DNA of 64,000 bases from Nioella halotolerans (GTDB lineage Bacteria; Pseudomonadota; Alphaproteobacteria; Rhodobacterales; Rhodobacteraceae), in NCBI GenBank assembly GCA_003428585.1, contig QVQC01000046.1:50512-114511 (forward strand). The letters are read 5' to 3'. The notes below the pieces were generated by a model. It saw only the letters and a list, made by a program, of their open reading frames with translations. It was not told the DNA's origin and made no database searches. Of this stretch, positions 18,914 through 27,557 are shown one piece after another. Made by a program: the position numbers and the translations under genes. Position 1 is the first letter of the stretch. Every line of letters starts with the position of its first letter.

Positions 18914-19636
18914 TCAGCGGCTTTCATCCGGCGTGAAGGTCGAGAAATCGACCAGCGTGCCGAGCATTTGCAGATAGGCGATCATCGCGTCCATTTCGGT
19001 CACCGCCGGGTTCCCGTCAAAGTCGCGGATCTGCGCCCCCGGATAGCGTTCCGCCACCGCGTCATCGCCGAAATCGGTGGCCTGTTGGACGAAGTCGTAC
19101 TGGGCCTGTTCGATCATCTCGTCGGTATAGGGCACGCCGACCAAGCGGTGCGTCGACATCAGGTCGCCGATATGCTCCGGGTCTATGACCCGGTCGGAGA
19201 AGTAGCCATAGGCCGGCATCACCGATTCCGGCACCACCGATTGCGGGTCGGTCAGGTGATCGACATGCCATTCGTCCGAATACCGCCCGCCGACGCGGGC
19301 AAGGTCAGGCCCCGTCCGCTTCGACCCCCATTGGAACGGATGGTCATACATCGATTCCGCCGCGAGGCTGTAATGCCCGTAGCGTTCGACCTCGTCGCGC
19401 ATCGGCCGGATCATCTGGCTGTGGCAGACGTAGCAGCCTTCGCGCACGTAGATCTCGCGCCCCGCCAGTTCCAGCGGCGAGTAGGGGCGCACGCCCTCCA
19501 CCTCTTCGATCGTGTTGTCGAGGTAGAAGAGCGGCGCGATTTCCACGACCCCACCCACCGTGACGACAGCGAAGCTGAGCGCCAGAAGCAGGGTCGCGTT
19601 CTTCTCGATTTTCTTGTGTCCGTCGAGAGCAGCCAT
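18914..19636 (-). CDS. ccoO: cbb3-type cytochrome c oxidase subunit II (mono-haem)
   Basis: 240 residues. An N-terminal membrane anchor (~15-38) precedes a periplasmic cytochrome c domain with CYVCHSQ (C68/C71/H72), family blocks such as [20 protein letters not shown] and [16 protein letters not shown], and the distal-ligand region ESVMPAY. CcoO passes electrons from CcoP to the CcoN haem. It is 13 nt downstream of ccoN in the same operon. Confidence 0.96.
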   Translation of the reverse strand: MAALDGHKKIEKNATLLLALSFAVVTVGGVVEIAPLFYLDNTIEEVEGVRPYSPLELAGREIYVREGCYVCHSQMIRPMRDEVERYGHYSLAAESMYDHPFQWGSKRTGPDLARVGGRYSDEWHVDHLTDPQSVVPESVMPAYGYFSDRVIDPEHIGDLMSTHRLVGVPYTDEMIEQAQYDFVQQATDFGDDAVAERYPGAQIRDFDGNPAVTEMDAMIAYLQMLGTLVDFSTFTPDESR

Positions 19637-19649
19637 TGTTCAGCCCTCC

Positions 19650-21254
19650 TTATTCAGCGGGCGCCGCAGCGGTGGTGGTTGCCTTGGCAACGCCCTTCCG
19701 CACGGTCATCCACAGGTTATAGGCCATGATCAGCGCACCGCCGAGGTAGAGAACCCCACCGAGGCCACGGACCACATACATCGGGAACTTGGCCGCCACG
19801 GTGTCGGCGAAGCTGTTCACCAGAAAGCCCTGGTCGTCGACTTCGCGCCACATCAGGCCTTCCATGATGCCGGTCACCCACATCGACGCGGCGTAGAGCA
19901 CGATGCCGATGGTGGCGAGCCAGTAGTGCCAGCTGACCATTCGCAGACTGTAAAGCGCCTGGCGGTTCCACAGCTTGGGCACGAGGTAATAGAGCATCCC
20001 GAAGGTGATCATGCCGTTCCAGCCAAGCGCGCCGGAATGCACGTGGCCAATCGTCCAGTCGGTATAGTGCGAAAGCGAATTGACCGCGCGGATCGACATC
20101 ATCGGGCCTTCGAAGGTCGACATGCCGTAGAAGGCCACCGAGGTCACCATCATCCGAAGCACCGGGTCGGTGCGCAGCTTGTCCCACGCGCCCGACAGCG
20201 TCATCAGGCCGTTGATCATGCCGCCCCAACTGGGCATCCACAGCACGATCGAGAACACCATGCCGAGGGTCGAGGCCCAGTCCGGCAGCGCGGTGTAGTG
20301 CAGGTGGTGCGGACCGGCCCAGATGTAGATGAAGATCAGCGCCCAGAAGTGGATGATCGACAGCTTGTAGGAATAGACCGGGCGTTCGGCCTGCTTCGGA
20401 ATGAAGTAATACATCATGCCGAGGAAGCCCGCGGTCAGGAAGAAGCCCACCGCGTTATGGCCATACCACCACTGCGTCATGGCATCCTGAACACCCGAGA
20501 ACAGCGACACGGAGCGCGACCCGAAGATCGACACCGGCACGGCAAGGTTGTTGACCACGTGCAACATCGCCACGGTGACGATGAAGCTGAGGTAGAACCA
20601 GTTGGCGACGTAGATATGCGGTTCCTTGCGCTTGATCAGTGTGCCCATGAACACAGCGAGATACGCGACCCAGACCACGGTCAGCCACAGGTCGATATAC
20701 CATTCGGGTTCCGCGTATTCCCGGCTCTGCGATCCGCCAAGGATGTAGGAAGTCGCGGCCAGAACGATGAAGAACTGGTAGCCCCAGAGCACGAACCAAG
20801 CCAGGCCGCCGCCCCACATCCGCGCGGCACTGGTGCGCTGCACGACGTAGAAGGACGATGCGATCAGCGCCGTGCCCCCGAATGCGAAAATCACCGCCGA
20901 GGTGTGCAGCGGCCGAAGCCGACCGAAATTCATGTAGCCCTGCGCCCAGTCGAAATTCAGCTGCGGGTAGGCAAGCTGGAAGGCGATGAACACCCCGACC
21001 AGAAAGCCCACGACGCCCCAGAAGGCCGTGAGCGCCACCCCGACCCGAACCGGGCCATCCATGTATTCGGTTTCCAGCACCTCTGCCGAAACAGGTTCAT
21101 CCGTGCGGCGCAGCTGCCACAGGAAAAGCCCCGTCGCCGTCACCATGACCAGGATCATGTGAATCATGTACAACATGTCCCTGGCGTAACTGGCCGCGAT
21201 CGCGGCCAGCACCGCCACGAGGCCAAGGATCAGTAGCTTCACGTAATCAAGCAT
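19650..21254 (-). CDS. ccoN: cbb3-type cytochrome c oxidase subunit I
   Basis: 534 residues, 12 membrane helices, haem-copper oxidase type C. It carries the His ligands of the low-spin haem (LRPLHTSAV), the Cu-B/haem b3 centre ([20 protein letters not shown]) and [12 protein letters not shown]. This is the catalytic O2-reducing, proton-pumping subunit with high oxygen affinity. I chose the ATG at 21254 ([11 protein letters not shown]): AAGGGA lies 8 nt upstream and it matches CcoN N-termini of Rhodobacter. An upstream in-frame start adds 19 non-conserved residues. An FNR box lies at 21347-21360. Confidence 0.96.
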   Translation of the reverse strand: MLDYVKLLILGLVAVLAAIAASYARDMLYMIHMILVMVTATGLFLWQLRRTDEPVSAEVLETEYMDGPVRVGVALTAFWGVVGFLVGVFIAFQLAYPQLNFDWAQGYMNFGRLRPLHTSAVIFAFGGTALIASSFYVVQRTSAARMWGGGLAWFVLWGYQFFIVLAATSYILGGSQSREYAEPEWYIDLWLTVVWVAYLAVFMGTLIKRKEPHIYVANWFYLSFIVTVAMLHVVNNLAVPVSIFGSRSVSLFSGVQDAMTQWWYGHNAVGFFLTAGFLGMMYYFIPKQAERPVYSYKLSIIHFWALIFIYIWAGPHHLHYTALPDWASTLGMVFSIVLWMPSWGGMINGLMTLSGAWDKLRTDPVLRMMVTSVAFYGMSTFEGPMMSIRAVNSLSHYTDWTIGHVHSGALGWNGMITFGMLYYLVPKLWNRQALYSLRMVSWHYWLATIGIVLYAASMWVTGIMEGLMWREVDDQGFLVNSFADTVAAKFPMYVVRGLGGVLYLGGALIMAYNLWMTVRKGVAKATTTAAAPAE

Positions 21255-21346
21255 CGATCGTCCCTTCGTCGCGCCCCGGTACGCCTCGAAAGCCGTCCGG
21301 GACTGTTCCATCTGACCCCAGATCGCGCAGGAAACGCGATCCGGCT

Positions 21347-21360
21347 TTGATTCATATCAA
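21347..21360 (-). promoter_or_regulatory. Perfect FNR/FnrL box for ccoNOQP
   Basis: TTGAT-TCAT-ATCAA, an exact match to the FNR consensus, centred ~99 nt upstream of the ccoN ATG. The analogous position upstream of ccoN carries the FnrL site in Rhodobacter. The motif is symmetrical; the assignment to ccoN is from position. Confidence 0.85.
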
Positions 21361-21379
21361 TATAGCCTCATCTTGCTGC

Positions 21380-21393
21380 TTGATGCAGGTCAA
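21380..21393 (+). promoter_or_regulatory. FNR/FnrL box for the uspA gene
   Basis: TTGAT-GCAG-GTCAA, one mismatch. Its centre (21386.5) and a TAGAGA at 21416-21421 fit a class II promoter (start near 21428) for the universal stress gene at 21448. The ccoN and uspA boxes are separated by only 19 nt. Confidence 0.7.
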
Positions 21394-21447
21394 TGTGTCG
21401 CTCACTCTACATCCGTAGAGATCGGGCAGCAGTCACGGAGGACACAC

Positions 21448-22287
21448 ATGGCCTACAAGAGCATTTTCACCGTCATCACCGAGCCGGAAGACGTGGGCCC
21501 CGTTCTGGAGGCCGCGATTCCCTTCGTCCGCGCCGAGGGCGCGCATCTGGATGTGCTTTGTCTGGGAATCGATCGGACGCAGACGGGATACTATTTCGCC
21601 GGCGCCACCGCCCTGATGCACGAGGAAACGCTGCGCCACGCGCAGAACGAAGCCAAGGCCATCGAACAGGCCGTGCGCGACCGGCTTGGCCGCAGCGATA
21701 TCAGTTGGGGCGTCGATGCCGTGGTGGCGCAAACCGCGACCGTCTCCGGGCTGGTCGCCAAGCGGGCCCGGTTCGCCGACCTCGTGATGCTGCCCAAACC
21801 CTATGGCGACAACCGGACAATGGACGCCCCCGTCGTCGTCGAGGCCGCCATGTTCCAGGGGCAGGCGCCGGTCATGGTTCTGCCGGAAGCCAAGTCCCCC
21901 AGCAACAGGCCGTCGCGCGCCGTGGTGGCATGGAACGAGAGCGCAGAGGCGCTAAGCGCCGTGCGACGGGCGATGCCGCTTCTTCTGGCCGCCAAGGAGG
22001 TCGAGATCCTGATCATCGACCCGCAGCGCCACGGCACCGAAACCGCCGACCCGGGAACAGAGTTGTCGGAAATGCTGACCCGTCATGGCGCCAAGGTGGA
22101 GGTGTCGATCGTCGCGTGCACCATGCCCCGAGTCTCGGACATGATCCTGCGGTACGTCTCGGATCAGGACGCCGATCTGCTGGTGATGGGGGCCTACGGG
22201 CATTCGCGGTTCCGCGAGGCGATCCTTGGCGGCGCGACGCGCAACCTGCTGGAACAGGCGGATATTCCGGTTCTGATGGCGCATTGA
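21448..22287 (+). CDS. uspA: Universal stress protein (two UspA domains)
   Basis: 279 residues from the ATG at 21448 with GGAGG 7-9 nt upstream. It has tandem Usp domains (roughly 1-140 and 150-279), the second ending in the ATP-binding pattern GAYGHSRFREAILGG-ATRNLL. Homologous genes sit between ccoN and fnrL in other Rhodobacterales and are under FnrL control. It is probably an ATP-binding stress/energy-starvation protein, but its molecular role is unknown. It is divergent from ccoN, with an FNR box ~60 nt upstream and a strong terminator downstream. Confidence 0.9.
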   Translation: MAYKSIFTVITEPEDVGPVLEAAIPFVRAEGAHLDVLCLGIDRTQTGYYFAGATALMHEETLRHAQNEAKAIEQAVRDRLGRSDISWGVDAVVAQTATVSGLVAKRARFADLVMLPKPYGDNRTMDAPVVVEAAMFQGQAPVMVLPEAKSPSNRPSRAVVAWNESAEALSAVRRAMPLLLAAKEVEILIIDPQRHGTETADPGTELSEMLTRHGAKVEVSIVACTMPRVSDMILRYVSDQDADLLVMGAYGHSRFREAILGGATRNLLEQADIPVLMAH

Positions 22288-22315
22288 CGCGCGTGCAGCC
22301 GAACACGGCCAACGG

Positions 22316-22344
22316 AAAGGGCGCCCTCGCAGGCGCCCTTTTTT
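22316..22344 (+). terminator. Rho-independent terminator after uspA
   Basis: AAAGGGCGCC (22316-22325), loop CTCGCA, GGCGCCCTTT (22332-22341), then further T to 22344: a 10-bp stem directly followed by a T-tract, 28 nt after the uspA stop. Confidence 0.9.
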
Positions 22345-22399
22345 CCGTGTAGAAGCTATGCCGCTTGGCGGGGCGCGCGACTATCTTCAGGCGACCAGC

Positions 22400-22428
22400 T
22401 TGCTTAAGTGTGTCTAGTACACTATATT
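22400..22428 (+). promoter_or_regulatory. Near-consensus promoter for a small transcript beside fnrL
   Basis: TTGCTT (22400-22405), exactly 17 nt, TATATT (22423-22428). It points away from uspA, beyond its terminator, toward a 46-codon ORF that has an AGGA ribosome binding site. The region is AT-rich relative to its surroundings. Confidence 0.55.
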
Positions 22429-22477
22429 GAGACGCATGAACTGAGTCGCATTGAATACCCCGATTAGGACCCAAATC

Positions 22478-22618
22478 ATGTTCTGCACCGCACATATGCC
22501 GCCCCGCCCTGCCTTGCGCACAGCCGAAGCGCCGCGCCATGAGGACACTCGCCTGCGCGCGCCGAAAGCACCCCGCCACAAGCCAGGCCAAGTCTATACC
22601 GACTGGGCCAGCATCTGA
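22478..22618 (+). CDS. Small basic protein of unknown function, 46 residues
   Basis: ORF beginning MFCTAHMPPRPALR and ending PGQVYTDWASI, rich in Arg, Pro, Ala and His. It has one Cys (C3) and no membrane helix. AGGA (22466-22469) is 8 nt before the ATG, and a near-consensus promoter ends 50 nt upstream. Its stop is 16 nt from the stop of convergent fnrL. I do not recognise a family. Promoter plus RBS plus ORF make a real small gene plausible; alternatively the transcript is a small RNA and the ORF is incidental. Confidence 0.45.
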   Translation: MFCTAHMPPRPALRTAEAPRHEDTRLRAPKAPRHKPGQVYTDWASI

Positions 22619-22633
22619 ACGTTTCGGGGAAGA

Positions 22634-23380
22634 TCAGGAATAGACGCCACCATCCGTATCGTCGCCGGTCTCGTCCATCAGCGCCTCGACATCGGGCACC
22701 ACGATATGTCGCTTGCCCCGCAATTCGATTACGCCGTCACGCTTCAGGGCCGACATCTGGCGGCTCACCGTTTCCAGCGTCAGGCCAAGATAGTCGGCCA
22801 TCGCTTCACGCGTCAGCGGAAGATCGAAAGACAAGCTTGCCGCCGCACCCACATTCTTGAGGCTGGCATCGCGCCGGGCGATGATCGCAAGGAAACTGGC
22901 AATTTTCTCACGCGCCGTCTTGCGCCCGAGGATCAGCATCCATTCCCGCGCCGCGTCCAGTTCATCCAGCGTCATTTCCAGCAGTCGCTGGCTCACATGC
23001 GGCGTCTCTTCGATAAGGGCTTGAAACGAGGCACGCCGGAAACAGCAGAGAGTCACATCGCTCGTTGCGGTCACGTCGTAGGCCGCCGATTCGCGGTTCG
23101 GGCGTCCCAAGAAGTCGCTCGGCAACAACAAACCGACCATCTGGCGCCGGCCATCCTCCATGGTCTGGGTCAGGGCCGCGACACCCTCGACCACCGACGC
23201 CACGAAATCCATCTTGTCGCCGGCCCAGGCAATCGTCTGCCCAGCCTCGAACCGCCTGTAATACTTGATCGCGTCAAGCCGTTCGAGTTCATCGGATTCG
23301 CAACGCGCGCAAACGGCACGGTGCCTGATCGGGCAATCCGAACAAGCCATGTCCGAGACTGCCAGAGAGTTGTTGGGCAT
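22634..23380 (-). CDS. fnrL: Oxygen-sensing Crp/Fnr-family regulator FnrL
   Basis: 248 residues. N-terminal cluster cysteines lie in CSDCPIRHRAVCARC (C13, C16, C24, C27), with a further Cys pair in TLCCFRR (~112) as the fourth-ligand candidate for a 4Fe-4S cluster. A cNMP-like beta-barrel and dimerisation helix (~140-165) follow. The HTH has the recognition helix LTLETVSRQMSALKRDG, whose E-SR pattern reads TTGAT. It activates microaerobic genes when the cluster is intact. AAGGA precedes the ATG by ~7 nt. The shared upstream box (23417-23430) could also mediate autoregulation. Confidence 0.95.
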   Translation of the reverse strand: MPNNSLAVSDMACSDCPIRHRAVCARCESDELERLDAIKYYRRFEAGQTIAWAGDKMDFVASVVEGVAALTQTMEDGRRQMVGLLLPSDFLGRPNRESAAYDVTATSDVTLCCFRRASFQALIEETPHVSQRLLEMTLDELDAAREWMLILGRKTAREKIASFLAIIARRDASLKNVGAAASLSFDLPLTREAMADYLGLTLETVSRQMSALKRDGVIELRGKRHIVVPDVEALMDETGDDTDGGVYS

Positions 23381-23416
23381 TGCAGTTTCCTTGGGTCCCG
23401 ACCGAGGATCCTCGCC

Positions 23417-23456
23417 TTGATCTCGATCAATTACATCCTGTGCGCACGTATATAAT
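23417..23456 (+). promoter_or_regulatory. FNR class II promoter of hemN
   Basis: Perfect FNR box TTGAT-CTCG-ATCAA at 23417-23430 and a perfect TATAAT at 23451-23456. The box centre lies 30 nt from the -10 centre, the class II spacing. Transcription would begin around 23463-23466, i.e. at the hemN start codon. Confidence 0.85.
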
Positions 23457-23465
23457 CCTACGCTA

Positions 23466-24821
23466 ATGGAAAATCTTGCGCAACTTCGTCGCCTCGGCCT
23501 GTTCGAGGCAAAGGTCCCGCGCTACACCAGCTATCCGCCCGCCACGAAGTTCTCGAACGACGTGGATTCTGGTGTCTACGAGGACTGGATCCGCGCGATC
23601 CCCGCCGGAACGCGGGTATCGCTGTATCTGCATGTGCCTTTCTGCCGCAGGCTGTGCTGGTTTTGCGCCTGCCGCACGCAAGGGGTGCGCAGCGACGCGC
23701 CGGTGCAGGCTTACCTCGAAACCCTGAAGCAGGAAATCCGGCTGGTCGCCGGAATGTTGCCCAGCGGGGTGGAGGTTGCAAGGCTGCATTGGGGGGGTGG
23801 AACGCCCACGCTGCTGTCTGACAGGATGATCGCGGACCTATCGGCGGAACTAGCGCGGTCTTTCCCATATTCCGAGGACATCGAATTCTCGGTGGAGATC
23901 GACCCGAATGAAATCGGCCCCGCCCGGCTCGACGCTCTGGCCGCGGCCGGAATGAATCGCGCCTCGATCGGGGTGCAGGATTTCGACCCGGGCATTCAGA
24001 AGATCATCGGGCGCATTCAGAGCTACGAGGTGACGCGCAACGCGGTGGAGGAACTGCGCGCACGCGGAATCACATCGCTCAACGCCGATATCCTCTTTGG
24101 CCTGCCGAACCAGACGCAGGAACGTATATCCGACACGGTGCAGATGCTGCTATCGCTGACCCCCGACCGGGTGGCGCTCTACGGCTATGCGCATGTGCCG
24201 TGGATGGCGCGGCGGCAGGCGATGATCCCGACGGAATCGCTGCCCCGCCCCGAGGAACGGCTCGAGTTGTTCGAGACCGCCCGCCGCCTGTTCAAATGGG
24301 ACGGCTACGATGAGATCGGTATCGACCATTTCGCCAAGCCGGGGGACGGGCTGGCCAAGGCGGCGCAGAGCGGGCACCTGCGGCGCAATTTCCAGGGCTA
24401 TACCGATGATACCTGCGACGCGCTGATCGGGCTCGGCGCCTCGTCGATCTCGAAATTTCCGCAAGGCTTTGCACAGAACGCCTCCGGGACTGCCGACTAC
24501 CAGAAAGCCGTGCGCGCCGGCCACCTGTCCACGGGCCGTGGGCATGCGTTCAAGGGCGATGACCGGCTGCGCGCAAGGCTGATCGAGGCGTTGATGTGCG
24601 ATTTCCACATAGACAGCGCCGAGATTCGCCAAAGCTTCGGGCTGTCGGAGGCGCAGTTGCGCGCGATCTACCAAGGAGCCGCCGAGGCCTTCCCGGCGAT
24701 GGTGGACTGGGACGATAGCGGCTTCTCCATCCGCCCCGAGGGGCGGCCGTTGGCCCGCCTGATCGCGCGCGCCTTCGATGCCTATGAAATGCAGGCGGAC
24801 GGGCACAGTTCCGCGATCTGA
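23466..24821 (+). CDS. hemN: Oxygen-independent coproporphyrinogen III oxidase
   Basis: 451 residues, radical-SAM HemN. The cluster motif is HVPFCRRLCWFCAC, with C60/C64/C67 and the extra HemN-type Cys69. The SAM-binding GGGTP follows near residue 115, then the C-terminal HemN domain (~330-440). It makes protoporphyrinogen IX without oxygen. The start MENLAQLRRLGLFEAKVPRY matches HemN N-termini, and no Shine-Dalgarno fits because the -10 box ends only 10 nt before the ATG. The mRNA therefore seems leaderless. Divergent from fnrL with a shared FNR box. Confidence 0.95.
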   Translation: MENLAQLRRLGLFEAKVPRYTSYPPATKFSNDVDSGVYEDWIRAIPAGTRVSLYLHVPFCRRLCWFCACRTQGVRSDAPVQAYLETLKQEIRLVAGMLPSGVEVARLHWGGGTPTLLSDRMIADLSAELARSFPYSEDIEFSVEIDPNEIGPARLDALAAAGMNRASIGVQDFDPGIQKIIGRIQSYEVTRNAVEELRARGITSLNADILFGLPNQTQERISDTVQMLLSLTPDRVALYGYAHVPWMARRQAMIPTESLPRPEERLELFETARRLFKWDGYDEIGIDHFAKPGDGLAKAAQSGHLRRNFQGYTDDTCDALIGLGASSISKFPQGFAQNASGTADYQKAVRAGHLSTGRGHAFKGDDRLRARLIEALMCDFHIDSAEIRQSFGLSEAQLRAIYQGAAEAFPAMVDWDDSGFSIRPEGRPLARLIARAFDAYEMQADGHSSAI

Positions 24822-24834
24822 GGCGACGGGCGGC

Positions 24835-26436
24835 TCAGGCCGCCCCGCCTTTCACCGATCCGAAGGCGGCGACCATCAATTCGCGGGTATAGTCGGACTG
24901 CGGGTTGTCGAAAATCTCGGCGGTTGTGCCCGTCTCGACGATATCGCCCGTCTTCATCACCACCACCTTGTGACTGAGCGCCCGCACCACCTTCAGGTCG
25001 TGGCTGATGAACAGGTATGCGAGGTTGTGGCGCTTTTGCAGCCGCAGCAGAAGCTCCACGATCTGCACCTGCACCGTCATGTCGAGCGCACTGGTCGGTT
25101 CATCCAGTACCACCAGCCGCGGGTTCAGCACCATCGCGCGCGCAATGGCGATACGCTGCCGCTGACCACCGGAAAACTCGTGCGGGTAACGGTGCATCAT
25201 GCCGGGGTCGAGGCCCACCTCTGTCAGGATGTCGGACACGCGGCCGTGTCGCGCCTCGGTGGTCAGCTCTTCGTGGATCGAGAGACCTTCCGCAACGATC
25301 TGTTCCACCGTCATGCGTGGCGACAGCGACCCGTAGGGATCCTGAAACACCACCTGCATGTGCCGGCGCAGGGGGCGCAGCCGGGTCGAATGCCAGCCTT
25401 GCACGTCTCGACCAAGGAACACGATCTTCCCCTCGGAGGACAGGAGCCGCAGGATCGCCAGCGCCAGCGTCGTCTTGCCCGACCCGGATTCGCCCACGAT
25501 GCCCAGCGTTTCCCCCGCCCGCACCGACAAATCCGCCTGGTTGACCGCCTTCACGTGGCCCACCGTCCGGCGCAGGAATCCGCGCTGGATCGGGAACCAG
25601 ACGCGCAGCCCGTCGGTGCGCACGATTTCCTCGGCGCGCTCCGGCACCGGGTCGGGGATGCCCTGCGGTTCTGCCGCCAGCAGCTTTTGCGTGTAGGGGT
25701 GTCGTGGGTTGGCAAAGATGCCATCGGTCGGGCCGGTTTCCACGATCTCGCCGTCCTTCATCACGCAGACCCGGTCGGCGATGCGGCGCACGATGCCAAG
25801 GTCATGGGTGATGAACAGAAGGCTCATATTCTCCTGCTGCTTTAGGTTCGCCAGCAGGTCGAGGATCTGGGCCTGAATGGTCACGTCAAGCGCCGTGGTC
25901 GGTTCATCGGCAACCAGAAGGTCGGGGCCGTTGGCAAGCGCCATGGCGATCATCACGCGCTGCCGCTGACCGCCCGACAACTGGTGCGGGTAGGCCTTCA
26001 GCCGGGTTTCCGCGTCGCGGATGCCGACCCGGTCCAGCAATTCGAGGATCCGCGCCCGCGCCGCCGCGCCGGTCAGCCCCTGGTGCAGCGCGAGGCTTTC
26101 GCCCAACTGCTTTTCCAGCGTGTGCAACGGGTTGAGCGATGTCATCGGCTCCTGAAAGATGAAGCTGATATCGTTGCCACGCACCTTGCGCAGCTCCGCT
26201 TCCGGGGCGTCGATCATCTCGCGCCCGTCATAGGTGACGGAGCCCGAAACCTCCGCGCTGCCCGGCAGAAGCGACACGGCGGACAGCGCCGTCACCGACT
26301 TTCCTGACCCGGACTCGCCCACGATCGCCACCGTCTCGCCGCGGCCGACCTCGAAGCTGACACCCTTCACGGCGTCGGTGCGCGCGCCGTCCTGCGTGAA
26401 GCTGACCGACAGGTTGCTGACCTTGAGCAAGCTCAT
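24835..26436 (-). CDS. yejF: Peptide/microcin C-type ABC transporter, double ATPase subunit
   Basis: 533 residues with two complete ABC ATPase halves. Walker A GESGSGKS (~39) and GESGSGKT (~316), signatures LSGGQRQR and FSGGQRQR, and Walker B VADEPT and VLDEPT are all present. A fused duplicated ATPase after YejA-B-E homologues is the YejF arrangement, powering uptake of oligopeptides (microcin C in E. coli; host antimicrobial peptides in related pathogens). The start overlaps yejE by 4 nt. The stop lies within a hairpin (24828-24845) between convergent hemN and yejF. Confidence 0.9.
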   Translation of the reverse strand: MSLLKVSNLSVSFTQDGARTDAVKGVSFEVGRGETVAIVGESGSGKSVTALSAVSLLPGSAEVSGSVTYDGREMIDAPEAELRKVRGNDISFIFQEPMTSLNPLHTLEKQLGESLALHQGLTGAAARARILELLDRVGIRDAETRLKAYPHQLSGGQRQRVMIAMALANGPDLLVADEPTTALDVTIQAQILDLLANLKQQENMSLLFITHDLGIVRRIADRVCVMKDGEIVETGPTDGIFANPRHPYTQKLLAAEPQGIPDPVPERAEEIVRTDGLRVWFPIQRGFLRRTVGHVKAVNQADLSVRAGETLGIVGESGSGKTTLALAILRLLSSEGKIVFLGRDVQGWHSTRLRPLRRHMQVVFQDPYGSLSPRMTVEQIVAEGLSIHEELTTEARHGRVSDILTEVGLDPGMMHRYPHEFSGGQRQRIAIARAMVLNPRLVVLDEPTSALDMTVQVQIVELLLRLQKRHNLAYLFISHDLKVVRALSHKVVVMKTGDIVETGTTAEIFDNPQSDYTRELMVAAFGSVKGGAA

Positions 26437-27554
26437 TGGAACGTCTTTCTGGGGTCAAACGCGTCGCGCACCCCTTCGAAAATGAAGACCAGCAGCGACA
26501 ACATGATGGCGAAGGCGAAAAACGCGGTGAAGCCGAGCCACGGCGCCTGCAGGTTGTTCTTGGCCTGCAAGGTCAGCTCGCCCAGCGACGGCGCCGACGA
26601 GGGCAACCCGAAGCCGAGGAAATCGAGCGCTGCCAGCCCGCCGATCGTGCCCGTCACGATGAAGGGCAGCATGGTGAGCGTCGCCACCATCGCGTTCGGC
26701 AGGACATGGCGGAACATGATCGTGCCGCTGCCGACGCCAAGCGCGCGGGCGGCGCGGACATATTCGAAATTGCGCGCGCGCAGGAACTCCGCGCGCACCA
26801 CGCCCACAAGCGCCGTCCAGCCGAACAGCGTCATCAGGAACACCAGCAGCCAGAAATCCATGCGGAAAATGGCGGCAACAATGATGATGATGTAAAGGCT
26901 CGGCGTCGCGCCCCACAGTTCGATCACCCGCTGGAACAGAAGGTCGATCAGCCCGCCAAAGAATCCCTGCACCGCGCCCGCCGCGATGCCGATGACGGAT
27001 GTCAGGAATGTCACGATCAGCGCGAAGGTCACGCTGAGGCGAAAGCCGTAGATCACCCGCGCCAGCACGTCGCGCGCCGTGTCGTCGGTGCCCAGCAGGT
27101 GATCGGAATCCGGCGGCGACGGGGCCGATCCGCCGATATCGTTCACCGTGTTGTAGGCATAGGGCACCGGTGGCCAGACCAGCCAGCCCCGGTCGAAATC
27201 CGGCACGCTTTCGGCCAGCGAGCCGTCCTGCGCCGCCGCGATCACCCCCTCGGGGTCGTCCCAGCACCTGTCCAGCCCGCCGGAAACGATCAGGCACTGC
27301 ACCTCGACATCGCGGTAAACCGCCTCGGTGCGGAAATCACCGCCGAACGCGGTTTCGGGATAGAAGTTTAGGATCGGCGTGTAAAATCCGCCCCGGTACT
27401 GCACCAGCAACGGCCGGTCATTGGCGATCAGTTCGGCGCCGAGCGACAGGATGTAAAGGATGGCGAAGATCACCAGCGACCAGTAGGCGCGCCGGTTGGA
27501 GCGGAAGTTGCGCCAGCGGCGCCGGTTCAGCGGCGACAGGGTGACAAGGGCCAT
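26433..27554 (-). CDS. yejE: ABC transporter permease, YejE-type
   Basis: 373 residues. N-terminal helix (~28-43), a long periplasmic stretch including DSDHLLGTDDTARDVLARVIYG (the OppC-type N-region), then five helices. The cytoplasmic EAA-type loop is at EYVRAARALGVGSGTIMFRHVLPNA. Its length and insertion are typical of YejE rather than OppC. It pairs with YejB, 3 nt upstream in the operon, to form the channel. Confidence 0.9.
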   Translation of the reverse strand: MALVTLSPLNRRRWRNFRSNRRAYWSLVIFAILYILSLGAELIANDRPLLVQYRGGFYTPILNFYPETAFGGDFRTEAVYRDVEVQCLIVSGGLDRCWDDPEGVIAAAQDGSLAESVPDFDRGWLVWPPVPYAYNTVNDIGGSAPSPPDSDHLLGTDDTARDVLARVIYGFRLSVTFALIVTFLTSVIGIAAGAVQGFFGGLIDLLFQRVIELWGATPSLYIIIIVAAIFRMDFWLLVFLMTLFGWTALVGVVRAEFLRARNFEYVRAARALGVGSGTIMFRHVLPNAMVATLTMLPFIVTGTIGGLAALDFLGFGLPSSAPSLGELTLQAKNNLQAPWLGFTAFFAFAIMLSLLVFIFEGVRDAFDPRKTFQ

Positions 27555-27557
27555 GGC

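Noticed and set aside
24828-24845. Hairpin at the hemN/yejF convergent end
   Set aside because: 7-bp GC-rich stem without T-tract; probably incidental or a weak bidirectional stop, so it was not listed as a terminator.
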